Positions 21,230 to 33,800 of a stretch of 64,000 nt of DNA are shown here, piece after piece; the first letter of the stretch is position 1, and every line of letters begins with the position of its first letter. Origin of the DNA: Chloranthus sessilifolius (lineage: Eukaryota; Streptophyta; Magnoliopsida; Chloranthales; Chloranthaceae); contig CM037587.1 in the NCBI GenBank assembly GCA_021018995.1, positions 3,412,866 through 3,476,865 of the forward strand, given 5' to 3'. The position numbers were made by a program, and so were the translations under genes. The notes under the pieces were generated by a model. That model searched no databases. It was not told the origin of the DNA and saw only the letters and a program-made list of their open reading frames with translations.

Positions 21230-24200
21230 TCAAACCGAAAGCTCCTGTTTCATTTGATCTCTCAAAACTCTTCTCAATATCTTATTTGATGCAGTTCGAG
21301 GAAACTCCGGAAGGATTTTGACAAAGCTCACCTGTTTATGGGCAAGAGAAGAAATATCAAACCAAAAACCAACAATCACAGCTGTGATTATTTTATTTTT
21401 TATTTTTTTTATATTTCATTTGGCATAGCAGTGACCAGTGTTACCTAGGCACTTCTACTCTTGGGATTTTTGTCGTGTCGACACTTGGTGGCACTTGGAC
21501 ACTCCTCAACACAACATGATACTTCTAGACATGTATAAAAATATAATATAATATCATTAAAGTGCTCCTCGTCTTGACACGATAAAATGAATCGTCATTT
21601 TATTATAAAAAAAAAAAAACTTTGCGTAAAGTTTAGTAACTTATAAAATAAAAAGTTTGGGTCTTTGAAAACGATTTGTATAATATAGTATACTTTTAGT
21701 TAAGTTCATGGCATACATTTTGTATCTTTTCATTATATATCTCAATAGGCTTTCTAAGATGTCCCTTCAATTTTATTTTTTTCTATATATGTTCTATTTT
21801 TTTTAAAAAATATTATTTCTCCTAACGCCGTGACGCCATAGTGCAATCTTTAGAAATTGGCATGCCAAACATCTATGACACTTTGACACTAGGTACTTGT
21901 GCCACGTGTCTAGGTAACACTAGCAGTGACAAAAGAACTTATTGTATGAGCAAAGGAATAGATGATAAAGTAGCAAATACGATACCTTAAACAGAGGATT
22001 AAGGTTACTCTGGATAACACTCGAAAATTTTTGTTTCAGCAGATCAGGTCCAGGGTTTGTTCCATTCTTTAGTACCACCAATATAACCAATTGCCCGGGT
22101 CCACCGGTTACAGGGGTAATGCTAATTGCAGCCATCTCCAATATGTTATCATCAGCTTTATTGCACACGCGCTCTATCTCAACTGAACTTGTCTGCAAAC
22201 AGGAAAACCCATCGAAACCATAGTGTTGAAAGTTTGGCCAATGAGTGCCTTACTAGAGAAGGAGTTTGTTAGTTATATAACTCCGAAATGAAAAATCTTA
22301 AACCTTATTGACCACCACGATTTCAGTTGAGTTAGTATTAGCTACCTGACTCAAACGCTGGCACTCTCGGCACTAAAGTCACTTTTTAGGATGTGTGCTA
22401 TGTTGAACCATCATGTGTTCCATGCGATGTGATACTGTGGTCTCAAGATTTACTTCGTAAAAGAATAAAATGAAAAAAGGTTTTCGTCAGCTGATTCAAT
22501 GCATTCAAACACCATCCAAAATTAACGGTATGTTTGATTTACATGGTAGCCATTAATTTTAGATGGAGTTTGACGGATTTGAATCTGACAATGGATATCT
22601 TTAGATCATGGCACATCGATTAGAAGATACACATGTTAGTTTCACATGCCACCCATTCCAAAAAGCGACCTGAGTACCAAATCACTTAGAGTTCACGCGG
22701 GTTACCTAATACTACTAACTCATTCTCTATGTCAACCATAACTTGCCCCCCTTAGAAGAAAATCTTTGCTCTGCCACTGACTAAAAGGTATTACATTCAT
22801 TTACATCTAGATTATATATGGGGTGTTTCATGAAAAATCCCTGCTTGTTACCTTAGGGCAGGCACATAGGAAAACATGATACCTTAATACCGCCAAGATT
22901 CATCGTATCGTCAGCCCTACCATGTACTATGATATAGCCACCAACAGTTCTTTGAATTATATCTCCATGTCTCCTTAGTACCTAGCAACAAAAGCAAGTC
23001 ACAATAGATCTTATTTTATAAACCATGCAACTCAAGGTAAATCTTTGCAATAAACCAACTTTTCCGTTATGTATCTCCATCGGGAGGGACATGAAACCTT
23101 CCACTCAATGTTGACAACTCGGTTATTTTTTAAAGGTGTAAGATTAAATTTTCCCCTCTACCAAACCAAAATATTATACTTTCAATATATATAGTTCAAT
23201 ATAAATATATATAGGAAAAGGGTTGCATGCCCCAATGGTCCATGTGGAGCTCGGATGCATTGTTCAAATCAATTATATAATATATATATATCAACTGTGA
23301 AGGGAGAAATTGGTGATGGATTCATTTGCACTTTATGCTACAACTAAACATACGTGAACCAAAGATTTATCCATACGAGATGATATTTCCCTACGTGACT
23401 AAGGAAGAGCGTTAACGAGTCTGCAACTAAGGAAAAGGGGAAAGGATGTTCCTGAAGATTGCAGGTTCTCCGGGTTGGTCGAGGAGACGGTGGAACACCT
23501 ATTCTTGAGATGTTAAGTTTGCATAAAAAAATTTGAACTACTTCTTGAATTGGTTTGGTGTTAGTGGATGTATCGGAGAATCCTATGCAGTGGTTTTCTT
23601 TGGCAATTTTTTAGCAAAAGCTTTCGTAAAATAATGGGAAGAAAGAGAGAATAAGATAAATATGAAAGGTTAACAATTCACATTGGTCTATTTAGATGAA
23701 GGTGATAAGCAAAGATTTCGAATCCCTTAGCAGCAAATTTTTGTATGAGAACAGAGATGTTTGTCGTCTCCTTACACACTTTTCGGAGAACATTGAAAAC
23801 ATAAGGTGGAAAAAAGACGAGATGGTGGCAAACTCAAACCTAACTCGTAATAACACAACATAATCCAACAGGTGGCATTTATTTGATCCATAATTTATTG
23901 AGAAAATTCATACTGCCAGGTAAATAACATAAATTAGGCTCCCTTTTCCAACAGATTTGAGTAATGACTAGGATTAGGGGTGGCAATGGGCTGGGTAGCC
24001 AAGCCCAGCCCACTAGGCCCGGCCCGATTTAAGGAGTGACGCGGGACGGGAACCCTAAAATGCATGAATAATGATTTAATGGAATGTTGCCAAAATTAAA
24101 AAGATTAAATCAACCTTAATCGCAAAATTATCTCAATACCTTAGGGTTCTGAGAAATCTGATAGGCAGATCACGCAAGATCCAGCTAGAGTTCAGTCCGA

Positions 24201-24878
24201 TGTGCAAGTCCCGTTAGCTTTAAGGCGAGATCAAGCCTAGAGATATAACTCTAGCTTTCCAGGTTTGGGCGTTCATCGTTAATCCGATGTAGAGTGGTTA
24301 GATCTCACTAGGGTTGTTAGATTGGGCAGATTTAAGCCTCAAGTGAAAACTAGGGTTTCGAGTTGAATTAGGGTTTCAAAATCGATGAACAAAAATAGAT
24401 TAGGGTTTAGAAAAACAGAACAGAGATAGGCAGATAGAAAAAAGATTAAAAGATAAAGAAGAAAATAAGTGGGAATCACTCCCTTGGCCTCACACCAAAC
24501 CCATCACGAGGAAGAAGACTCTCTCTCCATTCACCATAGCCCGGCCCCCGGCCCATTGACACCCCTAACTACAATAGCATAATATCATGACAACCTTATA
24601 TTTTCTTTCTCCAAGATGGTTTTAAATAACCCATTTGACTCCAAATGGTCATTTTAAGGAGGAAACTTGGTGATGTTTAGAAGTTGATGAAACTTATCTA
24701 AGTACCAACAAATTATCTAACAGACAGAAAAAAGATGAGTATCCTTTCTTACCCTTCCTTTGTACCTTGGCATTCTATTGAAGTAAACCTCTTCGTGATC
24801 AGCATTGAGCAATCGATTAGTTGCTCCCAAATATAAAGGAAATAAACCCACTTCTCCCACACATGGCTGATCATCTGG
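21230..24878 (-). CDS. Acyl-activating enzyme, C-terminal exons 11-14
   Basis: Exon 11 (24878-24753) encodes [20 protein letters not shown], ending at a hinge region. Exon 12 (22981-22883) begins [16 protein letters not shown] and carries the GRADD motif of the swivelling C-terminal lid. Exon 13 (22192-21986) encodes [20 protein letters not shown] and the rest of the lid. Exon 14 (21331-21230) encodes [20 protein letters not shown] and the catalytic lysine, ending ELSV then TGA. All four read cleanly in one frame across their junctions. Confidence 0.88.
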
Positions 24879-27800
24879 CTGTCATATAGGTCATGGAATC
24901 ACATCATCTAACTTAATAATTTTCCTTTGGGTACTTCTGTTTGCACCCACAGGATTGTTGAAAGCATCTACGTCTGCCCTTTGACTTCTTGGAATCAGAC
25001 GATTAAGAACATTTTTCACCCCAATCTTCGACATGAAGGATCTTGAGACCATGATCTTACCATCAGAGAGTCAGTTTTTTATTCCACGTGGGACAAATTC
25101 CAAAGATATGGCCCTAAAATCAAGTTTGAGCGTGATGTGTCATGATTTTAGGATCACTTTTTGGGGATCAGTGCCCCGTGAAATCAAAAAATGGCCCCTC
25201 TGATGGTACGCTCATGGTCTCAAGATCCATTGTATGAAAGATTGGGGTGAAAAATGATCTCAATCATCTGATTCCACACAGTTCAATGGGTTTCAGTAAT
25301 TCTGTAGGCGTGAACAGAGGTACCCTTTTCCGTTTACATGCTAAACATTAATATCCATAATCAGTCAAGATATGTTCTCACATAAGGAACTCCACTCTCA
25401 TCAAGGATGACAAACCCGGCTGACATTGATGGTGTGCTAAATGCTCCAAAAGCCTGTGGTTGCAGCATGCTTCCTTGAATGTAAGAAGATGCAAGTTCTG
25501 TTCCACCACAACACTCAATAATAGGTTTATAAGATGACCGTGAAGAGAGCCACAAATCATCATCAACATTGGACACTTCCCCCGTAGAAGCAAATGCTCT
25601 GGATGGAAAAATATGTAAACTTTTTGTTGAGACCAGGGATTTAAAGACCGATACATCTCGGCATATCAGCTGGGTCCCAGGCCGATATGTATCAGATATA
25701 TCAGATACGTGTCGGCCAAACCAGCCAATATTAAAGTAACTTCCTTTTATTTTTAAAATATTAAACATATGGAAAAAATTTAAAATTGCCCAAAGGGCAT
25801 TTTCGATATTACATCCGATTCATATCTGATATTTATCCGATACATATATCCGGTATGTATCCGATTCATATCCGATATGGACCTGATATTTGACCTTGTT
25901 GACCTGATTTTGCCCCCCTTCACAAAATCAGGGGTGTATATCGAATGGGGCCTAATCCGATACATATCGGCCGATATGTATTCAATAGGGCTGATATTTA
26001 AAATGCCGATATGTATTCAATAGGGCTGATATTTAAAACCATGGCTGAGAATAATATGCAAAAGAAAATCATTAACCGTAGGCAGTTTTTGATAGACAAT
26101 TTTGCAGGCAGCTTATGTGGCGCAACATGACTGGCTTCATTGCTTGGACCCACCTGTGAGTGCAGCCAGTCACGCCGCACTACATAAGCTGCCTGTAAAA
26201 TAGTCTATCAAAAACTTCCTACTGTATAACACTGTCCATATGCAAATGATCACAATGTACATCACAGAGAAAATTACTTTATTTTCGTCCAATCAAGTCC
26301 ATCCATGCAATGAGTATTTTCCCAAGCTTTTACGAGGCTCGGTACAGTACCCAGGACCGTCACACCCGCATCCTGAACATAGATAAGCATACAAATTGGC
26401 TCGAAAACAAAAAATTCAAATAAAATAATAGAACAAAAAATGTTTTAGTAGCTACCACTTGAATAAATTTGCCAAAACCACGATCCAGAGGAGATCCATG
26501 ATAGAGGGCCAAAGTAGCACCAGTAAGAAAGCATGAGTACAGAAAAATTGGTCCCATTACCCAACCTAAATTTGTAGGCCAGCAGTAAACATCTCCAGGT
26601 TGGAGATCAATATGTGCCCATCTGTCGGCAGCACTTCTAATCGGAGAAAGCTGTGTCCATGGAATAGCCTTTGGATCTCCTGCGTGAAGGTGAAGAGAGA
26701 GAAGCAGTTGATGGATGAAAATTCATGAAATAGATAGAAGTTATGTGAAAATGAAAATTTTGTTTACCTGTGGTTCCTGATGAAAAGAGTATATTGGTCA
26801 CAGACTCTACTGGTTGATAAACTGGGGAATAACTATTTGGTCTGCAAATAGATTGTTTTTGAATAGTGAACTACATATAGAACTTAAACAAAAATACTGG
26901 GGCCAAAGCTACTTAGTATGTTTCATATTATGACCATGGTTCAAACCCTCGTCCGAAACTGGTACGTGCCCGGACGATACGTACCGGTTTCAGAGATCAC
27001 CCGTATGATACTTTGAATGTGATACCTCGAAAGATGATCAACTCCTAACAGAAAATCTTTCCATGATAAGTCATGTTCCCTTAGTTCAACTTCCACGTCT
27101 TTTCCAATTGCTGGAATAACAATAGCTTTGCAAGCATTGGCTTCTACGACACGACTACAAGAAGAAGAAAAAATATGAGTACATACTGATACACAAAATT
27201 TTAGCCAATATATGCATACTGAAACAAAATGTATACATCCGTCTTTGACATAGTGAAATTGATTATCCATCACATTTCGATCATGATAACATTCTAATGG
27301 GTTGTTGAACCCATAGGTAAAAATCTCGGAAATCTGATACATATCGTCCAGGCCTCCTGGACAACATGTTTATCGTCTTACCGGCAGATACATCAATGTA
27401 TCACTAATACATTGAATCCAATTTCTTTAAAATATCGGATGATACTTTGAATGTATCATCTGAGATTTTGAAAAAACCAAAATATCAGATGATACAAACA
27501 ATACCATCATTGTATCGTCCGAGATTTTGGACAATACACTGTCACTTAAGTGGCACCCCTTTTTCAAAATCTAGGACGATACTTTGAATGTATCAGCTGA
27601 GATTTTGAAAAAATCAAAATCTCGGATGATACAAATGAGTCAAAGTTTGTATCGTCCGAGATTTTGGACGATTCTTACATGGTACAATACAATGGGTATG
27701 TATTGTCCCGGAATTGTCCGAGATTTTGACCCATGGTTGAACCCACTATATTTTATCAACAAATACCTAGTCCCTCACCACCCATCATCAAATCAGGACC

Positions 27801-30800
27801 AAACAATGATAGATTTCCCAATTACTGGTTATTTGGTTTTCTTGTTAGACACTAGAACTAGATTATATCCTATTTATATAAGCTATAACTACAAAAAATT
27901 CTACCCCATGATGTTGCTATGTGCCGAGAAAGGGAATTATTAATACAGAAATAGTCTAACATATACAATGCAAATGCATTATAATAATATTGACCCATAA
28001 ATATTATAATAGTTAAAATAAATTTAAATTACATGACTTATTTTATCATCAAATAAGTATTTTTTACTTACTAGTATAAACAAATTACTTATTAGTATAA
28101 ACGAATTAACTTGCTTTTCTATTATTCCTCCTTTCTCAAGAAAATGTCACTCTCATCATATCGTACTTTTGACACACTTTCTTTCGCATCAATCTCATAC
28201 GTCTCCCTCTCATATTCTTGTCTCCGAGAGTTCTTTCTTAAAAGACAGGGTATCGTCTTCTCTCCTTATCTCCTCTACTTATTGCTTATTTCTCTTTGAG
28301 TTGGTATTAGTAAGCCATCCCAGCGCCAGGTTCATGGTTCACGGGTTAAGCCATCCCAGCGCCAGGTTCATGGTTCACGGGTCACTTTTTGGGACACATT
28401 CCCAGCTATGTCATGTGACTTGAGATCATGATCAAGAGATCTAGTGAGTAGAAGATTGGGATGAAAAAACATCTCCATCATGGAGTCAAAGCAGTCAAAA
28501 TCCTTTAAAATTAACGGCTACCATGTAAATCTCAAAATGGTCTTAACCAATTATTTTTAAAGGCGTTGACTGCTTTGAAACCATGGTAGAAGTTTTTTCT
28601 TCCCAATCTTCTGAAACATAGATCTCTTGACCATGATCTTCGAATCACATGGCATAGTTGGTGAAACCAAGCGGCATGTGTTCCAAGAAGTGACCTGTGA
28701 ACTAAGGACCAGGCGCTCGGGTCGCTTACCTAATACCAACTCTTTTTCTTTCAACTTTGTACTTTTAAAGACCTATTGAGAGGTTCATTCCAGTAAGTCT
28801 TAAACACTTAAAACCTTTTCTCAGCCTTGTTAGTGCCCTGTTTTGGGCTTATAAACAAGCCCCTAACAGCACTTCTTATGGCCTAATTTTGTGGCTCATT
28901 GAGCCCATAATCGATCCCCTTCTCTCTCTTTTCCCTCTATTCTTCCTCCCCATTGCTCTTTTCTCTATTTCTCTACTCCTCAATCTCAAAGCCTCTTTGA
29001 TTTCATATTCGCTTCATATCTATCATCATCTGATTGAAAAGGTTTATGATCTATGCATCATGTGGCCTAAAAACCAAACTTATTAAAAGATGCTATTCAC
29101 TAGGACAAACACCACTCTCTCCCTTCTTAATTATAAAAAATACCTAGCATACGCTATTCATAACATACAAATATAGCATTCATGATATGAGTATCAAAAA
29201 TAACATTTGGGCCATGTTTTTCTAATGTACACGATTTCTGATTCCATTAATATCAATTTGTTAATCGGTAAAGGACCGGTTTGAAGAGCGACTGAATGCC
29301 AATCAGTAAACCAAATGGTAGAGCATACTGTAGTTTTAAGGATCTAGATTTCAAGATAAATAATAAGCACGATACCCCTTTGTGTATACAATTTAGAGGC
29401 TATTAGAAGCAAGGTATCAGGATTGGTACCAGTATCAGTATCGGGTATCGGGTATCGGTCCATCTTGGACCGATACGTATCGGCACTATGGATATGGTAT
29501 GGCGGATACCGTATCAGTCGATAATTATCATTTTTTAGAAAAAAAAGTATTAAAAATAGAAAAAAGATTTGTATCGGTCAAGACTGAGATAGTATCAACC
29601 GATACGGACCCGTATCGGTCCGATGTCGATAATGTTGAAGTTTAGTTCCACGTTGGGTAAATTATAGCCTTGTCTCCCCTTATAATATCCTGGACCCCTC
29701 CACTCATGGCCAACTGGTTTTGAGACGGATGCCCAAATTTATCATGGTATCAGAGCAGGTTTTTCTCCACTCCACGTCACCCAATTCAATTTTCCACGTG
29801 ATTTGGCTCAGTCCTGCCAACACGTGCGGGCATGTTGAAGTTTAGTCTCACATTGGGTAAATTATAGCCTTGTCTCTCCCCTTATAATATCTCAGGCCTA
29901 ATACGGACGATTCACACGCTAACCCTAAAATAGCATAATCTCGCACGATAGGGGTTAGGGTTCTCAATCTTCAATTAAAACAAGAAAAATAAAATAAGAA
30001 TAACATAGAATATCTTCGGATTCGCTCCAAAGAGACTTGTCGGCTTCGCACCAACGATAACTTTAAATAATCACTCCTCAAAGTCGAAAACTCTTCGCAA
30101 GTTTTCTACGAAAGATTCACTCTTTCACAAGATGAACAAAAGCAACTTAATTTTTTTTATTCATCATCAATTATTTAAAAGTGTTTTTACAAGCCTTTAA
30201 ATAGGCAAAGCAAACCCTAACTCAAAATTAAAGAGTCCTAAAAACTTACAACACTAAAATAGCAAGTTTTGATAGATAAACCCGAAAATCCGTCGTTTGG
30301 CGGACTTGTTTCACGGACGCCCCTCATGTTGTCACAGACCTCCGTCCTCCTTTCACGGATGTCCGTTCTGAAGCCACGGACGTCCGTCATATAATGACGA
30401 ACTTTGCTGCATGGTCCGTTTGAAAGCCCATTTATGTGTCCACTTCTTCCTTATTGATTTTCTTCATTCGACTTGGCCACGACCCAACCATGCGAATCCA
30501 AATTCCTCATCAATCCCCTCTACTTTGAAAAAGTTCGACCTCGAACTTTGGCTGACATCGATGGATGTTATCAGGTATACTTGCTCTTTATCGATCTCGA
30601 ATTTTTCAATGGTCTCGGGCTCGGTAGGGCCTATCACGGATGCTTGTGCTTCAACGATCTCAGGCTCTTCAACGGTTTCGGGACCTGCAACGGTCTCACC
30701 AACCGGTATGGACTCTTCAATCGGACGTTGTTCAGACACAAGATTAATACGAATAACTGGATCTACTTGAGCAACAGGCTCCATCGGTTCTTCTATAGGC

Positions 30801-33800
30801 ATGGAGGTACTCAGATTCACCGTGGGTTCGGTATCTTCCACCGGTATAGGTACTACCATGGGCGTGGGTAGAGGAATTTTAACCTACAGAGGTCTTCTCA
30901 TGGGTACAGCTATGGGGATGAAGCTTGTAACCTTCGGTCTCAAATCTTGAGTCACTGCCAATATGTCTTCGGATAAATCGTGTATAAAAGCTTTGATACG
31001 TATCATACTGATATCCTCATGCCATGCAACCACCCGACCTTAGCAACTCGCAGTAAACATTGTTAAGAAGCGTCATATGCTTGAATATGGAACCATATTG
31101 ATCGGATGATCTACCTTTCTCCTCGCACCACAATTTTTCCACCTTCGCCATCTTTTGACACACGATCGGAATGTTCCACCATTTCACGAATGTTCCCGTG
31201 GAGACCATATAATAGTTCAAATCACGAAGGGCTTCAAGACTTTGATCTTTACTCATGATTTCACCAATCCACTTGACGAGGGTTTAAACTTGCTTTGATA
31301 CCAATTTGATGCGGGACGATGCATACGCTAACCCTAAAATAGCATAAATCCCGCACGATAGGGGTAGGGTTCTCAATCTTCAATTAAAACAAGAAGAATA
31401 AGATAGAAGATCTTCAGATTAGCTCCAAAGAGGCTTGTCAGCTTCACACCAATGATAACTTTGAAGAATCACTCCTCAGGCGAAAACTCTTCGCAAGTTT
31501 TCTACAAAAGATTCACTCTTTCCCATGATGCACAAAAGTAAATTTTTTTCATTCATCATCAATTATTTAAGTGTTTTTACAAGCCTTTAAATAGGCAAAG
31601 CAAACCCTAACTCGAAATTAAAAAGTCTTATAATTTTAAAACACTAAAATGACAAGTTTTGCCAAAGAAAACCGAAGATCCGTCGTTTGACGGACTTGTT
31701 TCACGGACGTCCGTCCTGTTGTCACGGACCTCCGTCCTCCTTTCACAAACGTCTGTTTTGAAGCCACGGACGTTCGTTGTATAACAACGAACTTTGCTTC
31801 ACGGGCCGTTTGAAAGCCCATTTATGGGTCCACTTCTTCCTTATTGATTTTCTTCGTTTGACTCGGCCACAACCCAACCATGCGGATCTAAATTCCTCAT
31901 CAAGGCCCCTCCACTAATGGCCAATTGGTTTTGAGATAGATACCCAAATTTATCAAATAATGCTACCGATACCTATATCAAGTGGAATCAGTATCGGTTC
32001 TCAACGAAACCGATACATATCAGTATCGGTCGAGTTTTGATACCATCATAATGACTCTAAAATCATCATATACAAGGTTGCATATGCTAGACTGACATGA
32101 ACGATAGCTGGGTCCAGTCAAGCAGGTAATTTTTCCAACCAACATTTAGAATTTCGCCCAAAACAAAACGTCTGATACAAGGCATTCTATTAACCAAGCA
32201 TAGACGAAACCAGTGTTACTTAGACGCGTGACAAGAGTGCCAAGTGTCAAGGTGTCATAGATGTTTGGCACGTCATAGATGTTTGGCACGCCAATTTCTA
32301 AAGATTCCAATACGGCAGCACGGCCTTATAACATATAAAATTAAAAAAATAAAACGTATATAGAAAAAATTGAAGGAAAATCTTAGAGAACCAATTGAGA
32401 TATGTAATGAGATACATAATGTATGTCATGAACCTAACTATAGTATTTTATATTATCCAAATTGTTTTCAATGATCCACACTTTTATTTTGTAAGTTACT
32501 AAACATTACACAATTTTTTTTATTATAAAATGACAGTTCATTTTATCGTGTCAAAATGAGGAACATTGTGATAGATGTGGTGTTTTCATACACATCTAGA
32601 AGCATTGTGTTGTGTTGAGTGTTCAAGTACCATCAAGTGTTGGCACGTTTCCAAGTGCCACCAAGTGTCGGCACGAAAAAAATCCCAAAGTAGAAGTGCC
32701 TAAGTAACATTGGATGAAACGGTTAAAAAAAATCATATTTTAGGCAAGACAAGTCTATTTCGGCAAAAAAATACACCCATCTCGCCCAATACAGGCTTAT
32801 CTCTCCCAAAACGAGACGTCTTGCCTCAATTTCGGGAATGACGGAAACAAGATGAGATGCCGAGACTTTAAACCATGCTCCGCTACCATCCGCTTTCCGA
32901 ATGAAAAATAAGATGTATTAGAAATTTCTTAGTTGAACTTAGATAGTGTTTGTTAGCATATGGAGAAAGTGTCTTCTGCAATAATCACACTTTACCTGTA
33001 TAGAGGAAGTTTTCTCTCTCCTCTAACTAAAAAATCCTGAAAATACAGAATGTGGATATCATTTTTAGAAACTCCAAAATATGCACAATAAAACTGCTGA
33101 TCAGAATGAATAATTATATCTACTATAAATTGAAAAAAGTGCAACAACATGGCATTTAGTATTATAAAGGTGACTATAATTTCCCATCAAAATTCAACCA
33201 TGCTTGAAAGCAATCTGCAATCTCTGTGAAAGGGAGCATTCAAGGAAATAATAAGCTGTTACACTTAAACCTCAATAGTTGCTTTGATATAAAGGCGTAA
33301 CAGAATAACTATCAATTTGAGTAATCAGTGTCTTCACTAGCTGGTGTCTGATAGCCTGGAAATCATGAAAATCAGGATGAAGGATCCAAGGAGAAATCCT
33401 TTTGAAAATGGACCTTCTACTATTAAAGTTGTAAATCTCTCCAAAACAATTCTGGAGATATAAGATTTGTTCCGATTTGAGGTCAATTCTTTACCTTGCT
33501 GATATCAGTGTGACGTCATACTAATGTCAACACAGGCTTGCGTGACATCAGCAATAGCACTATTACAGATCATGGCTTTGATACCAACTTGACTTTCTGA
33601 AAAAGATTAGGGTCAGGATAGAGATGGAAGAAGAGAGCGCCAAAGATGACTTAGTTAGGGTTAGAGAAACCCTACTAGCCCTTTATATTAAACCGAAAGA
33701 AGCAACTACCCTTACAATGTACACACACCCATTATTACCTACACACCACTATAGTATTAATTACATCACACACACACACACACACACACACATGTCCCAA

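Larger units (their letters stand above)
29410..32050. repeat. TATCGG-type repeat split by nested LTR elements
   Basis: GGTATCGGTCCATCTTGGAC and following words at 29410-29632 resume at 31956-32050 with ATACATATCAGTATCGGTCG and end GAGTTTTGATACCATC. A miniature LTR element that itself carries a larger one interrupts it. Confidence 0.55.

Noticed and set aside
25361-25768. A continuous 135-codon protein upstream into intron 9
   Set aside because: Only the part from 25598 downward matches the enzyme; the upstream part is TATCGG repeat, and an AG acceptor marks the exon start.
29745-29756. TGGTATCAGAGC as part of a tRNA
   Set aside because: It is the primer-binding site of an LTR-type element and is not followed by tRNA sequence.
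30411-30871. Plus-strand frames of 119 and 132 codons
   Set aside because: They are shadows of the LTR element's interior on the other strand.
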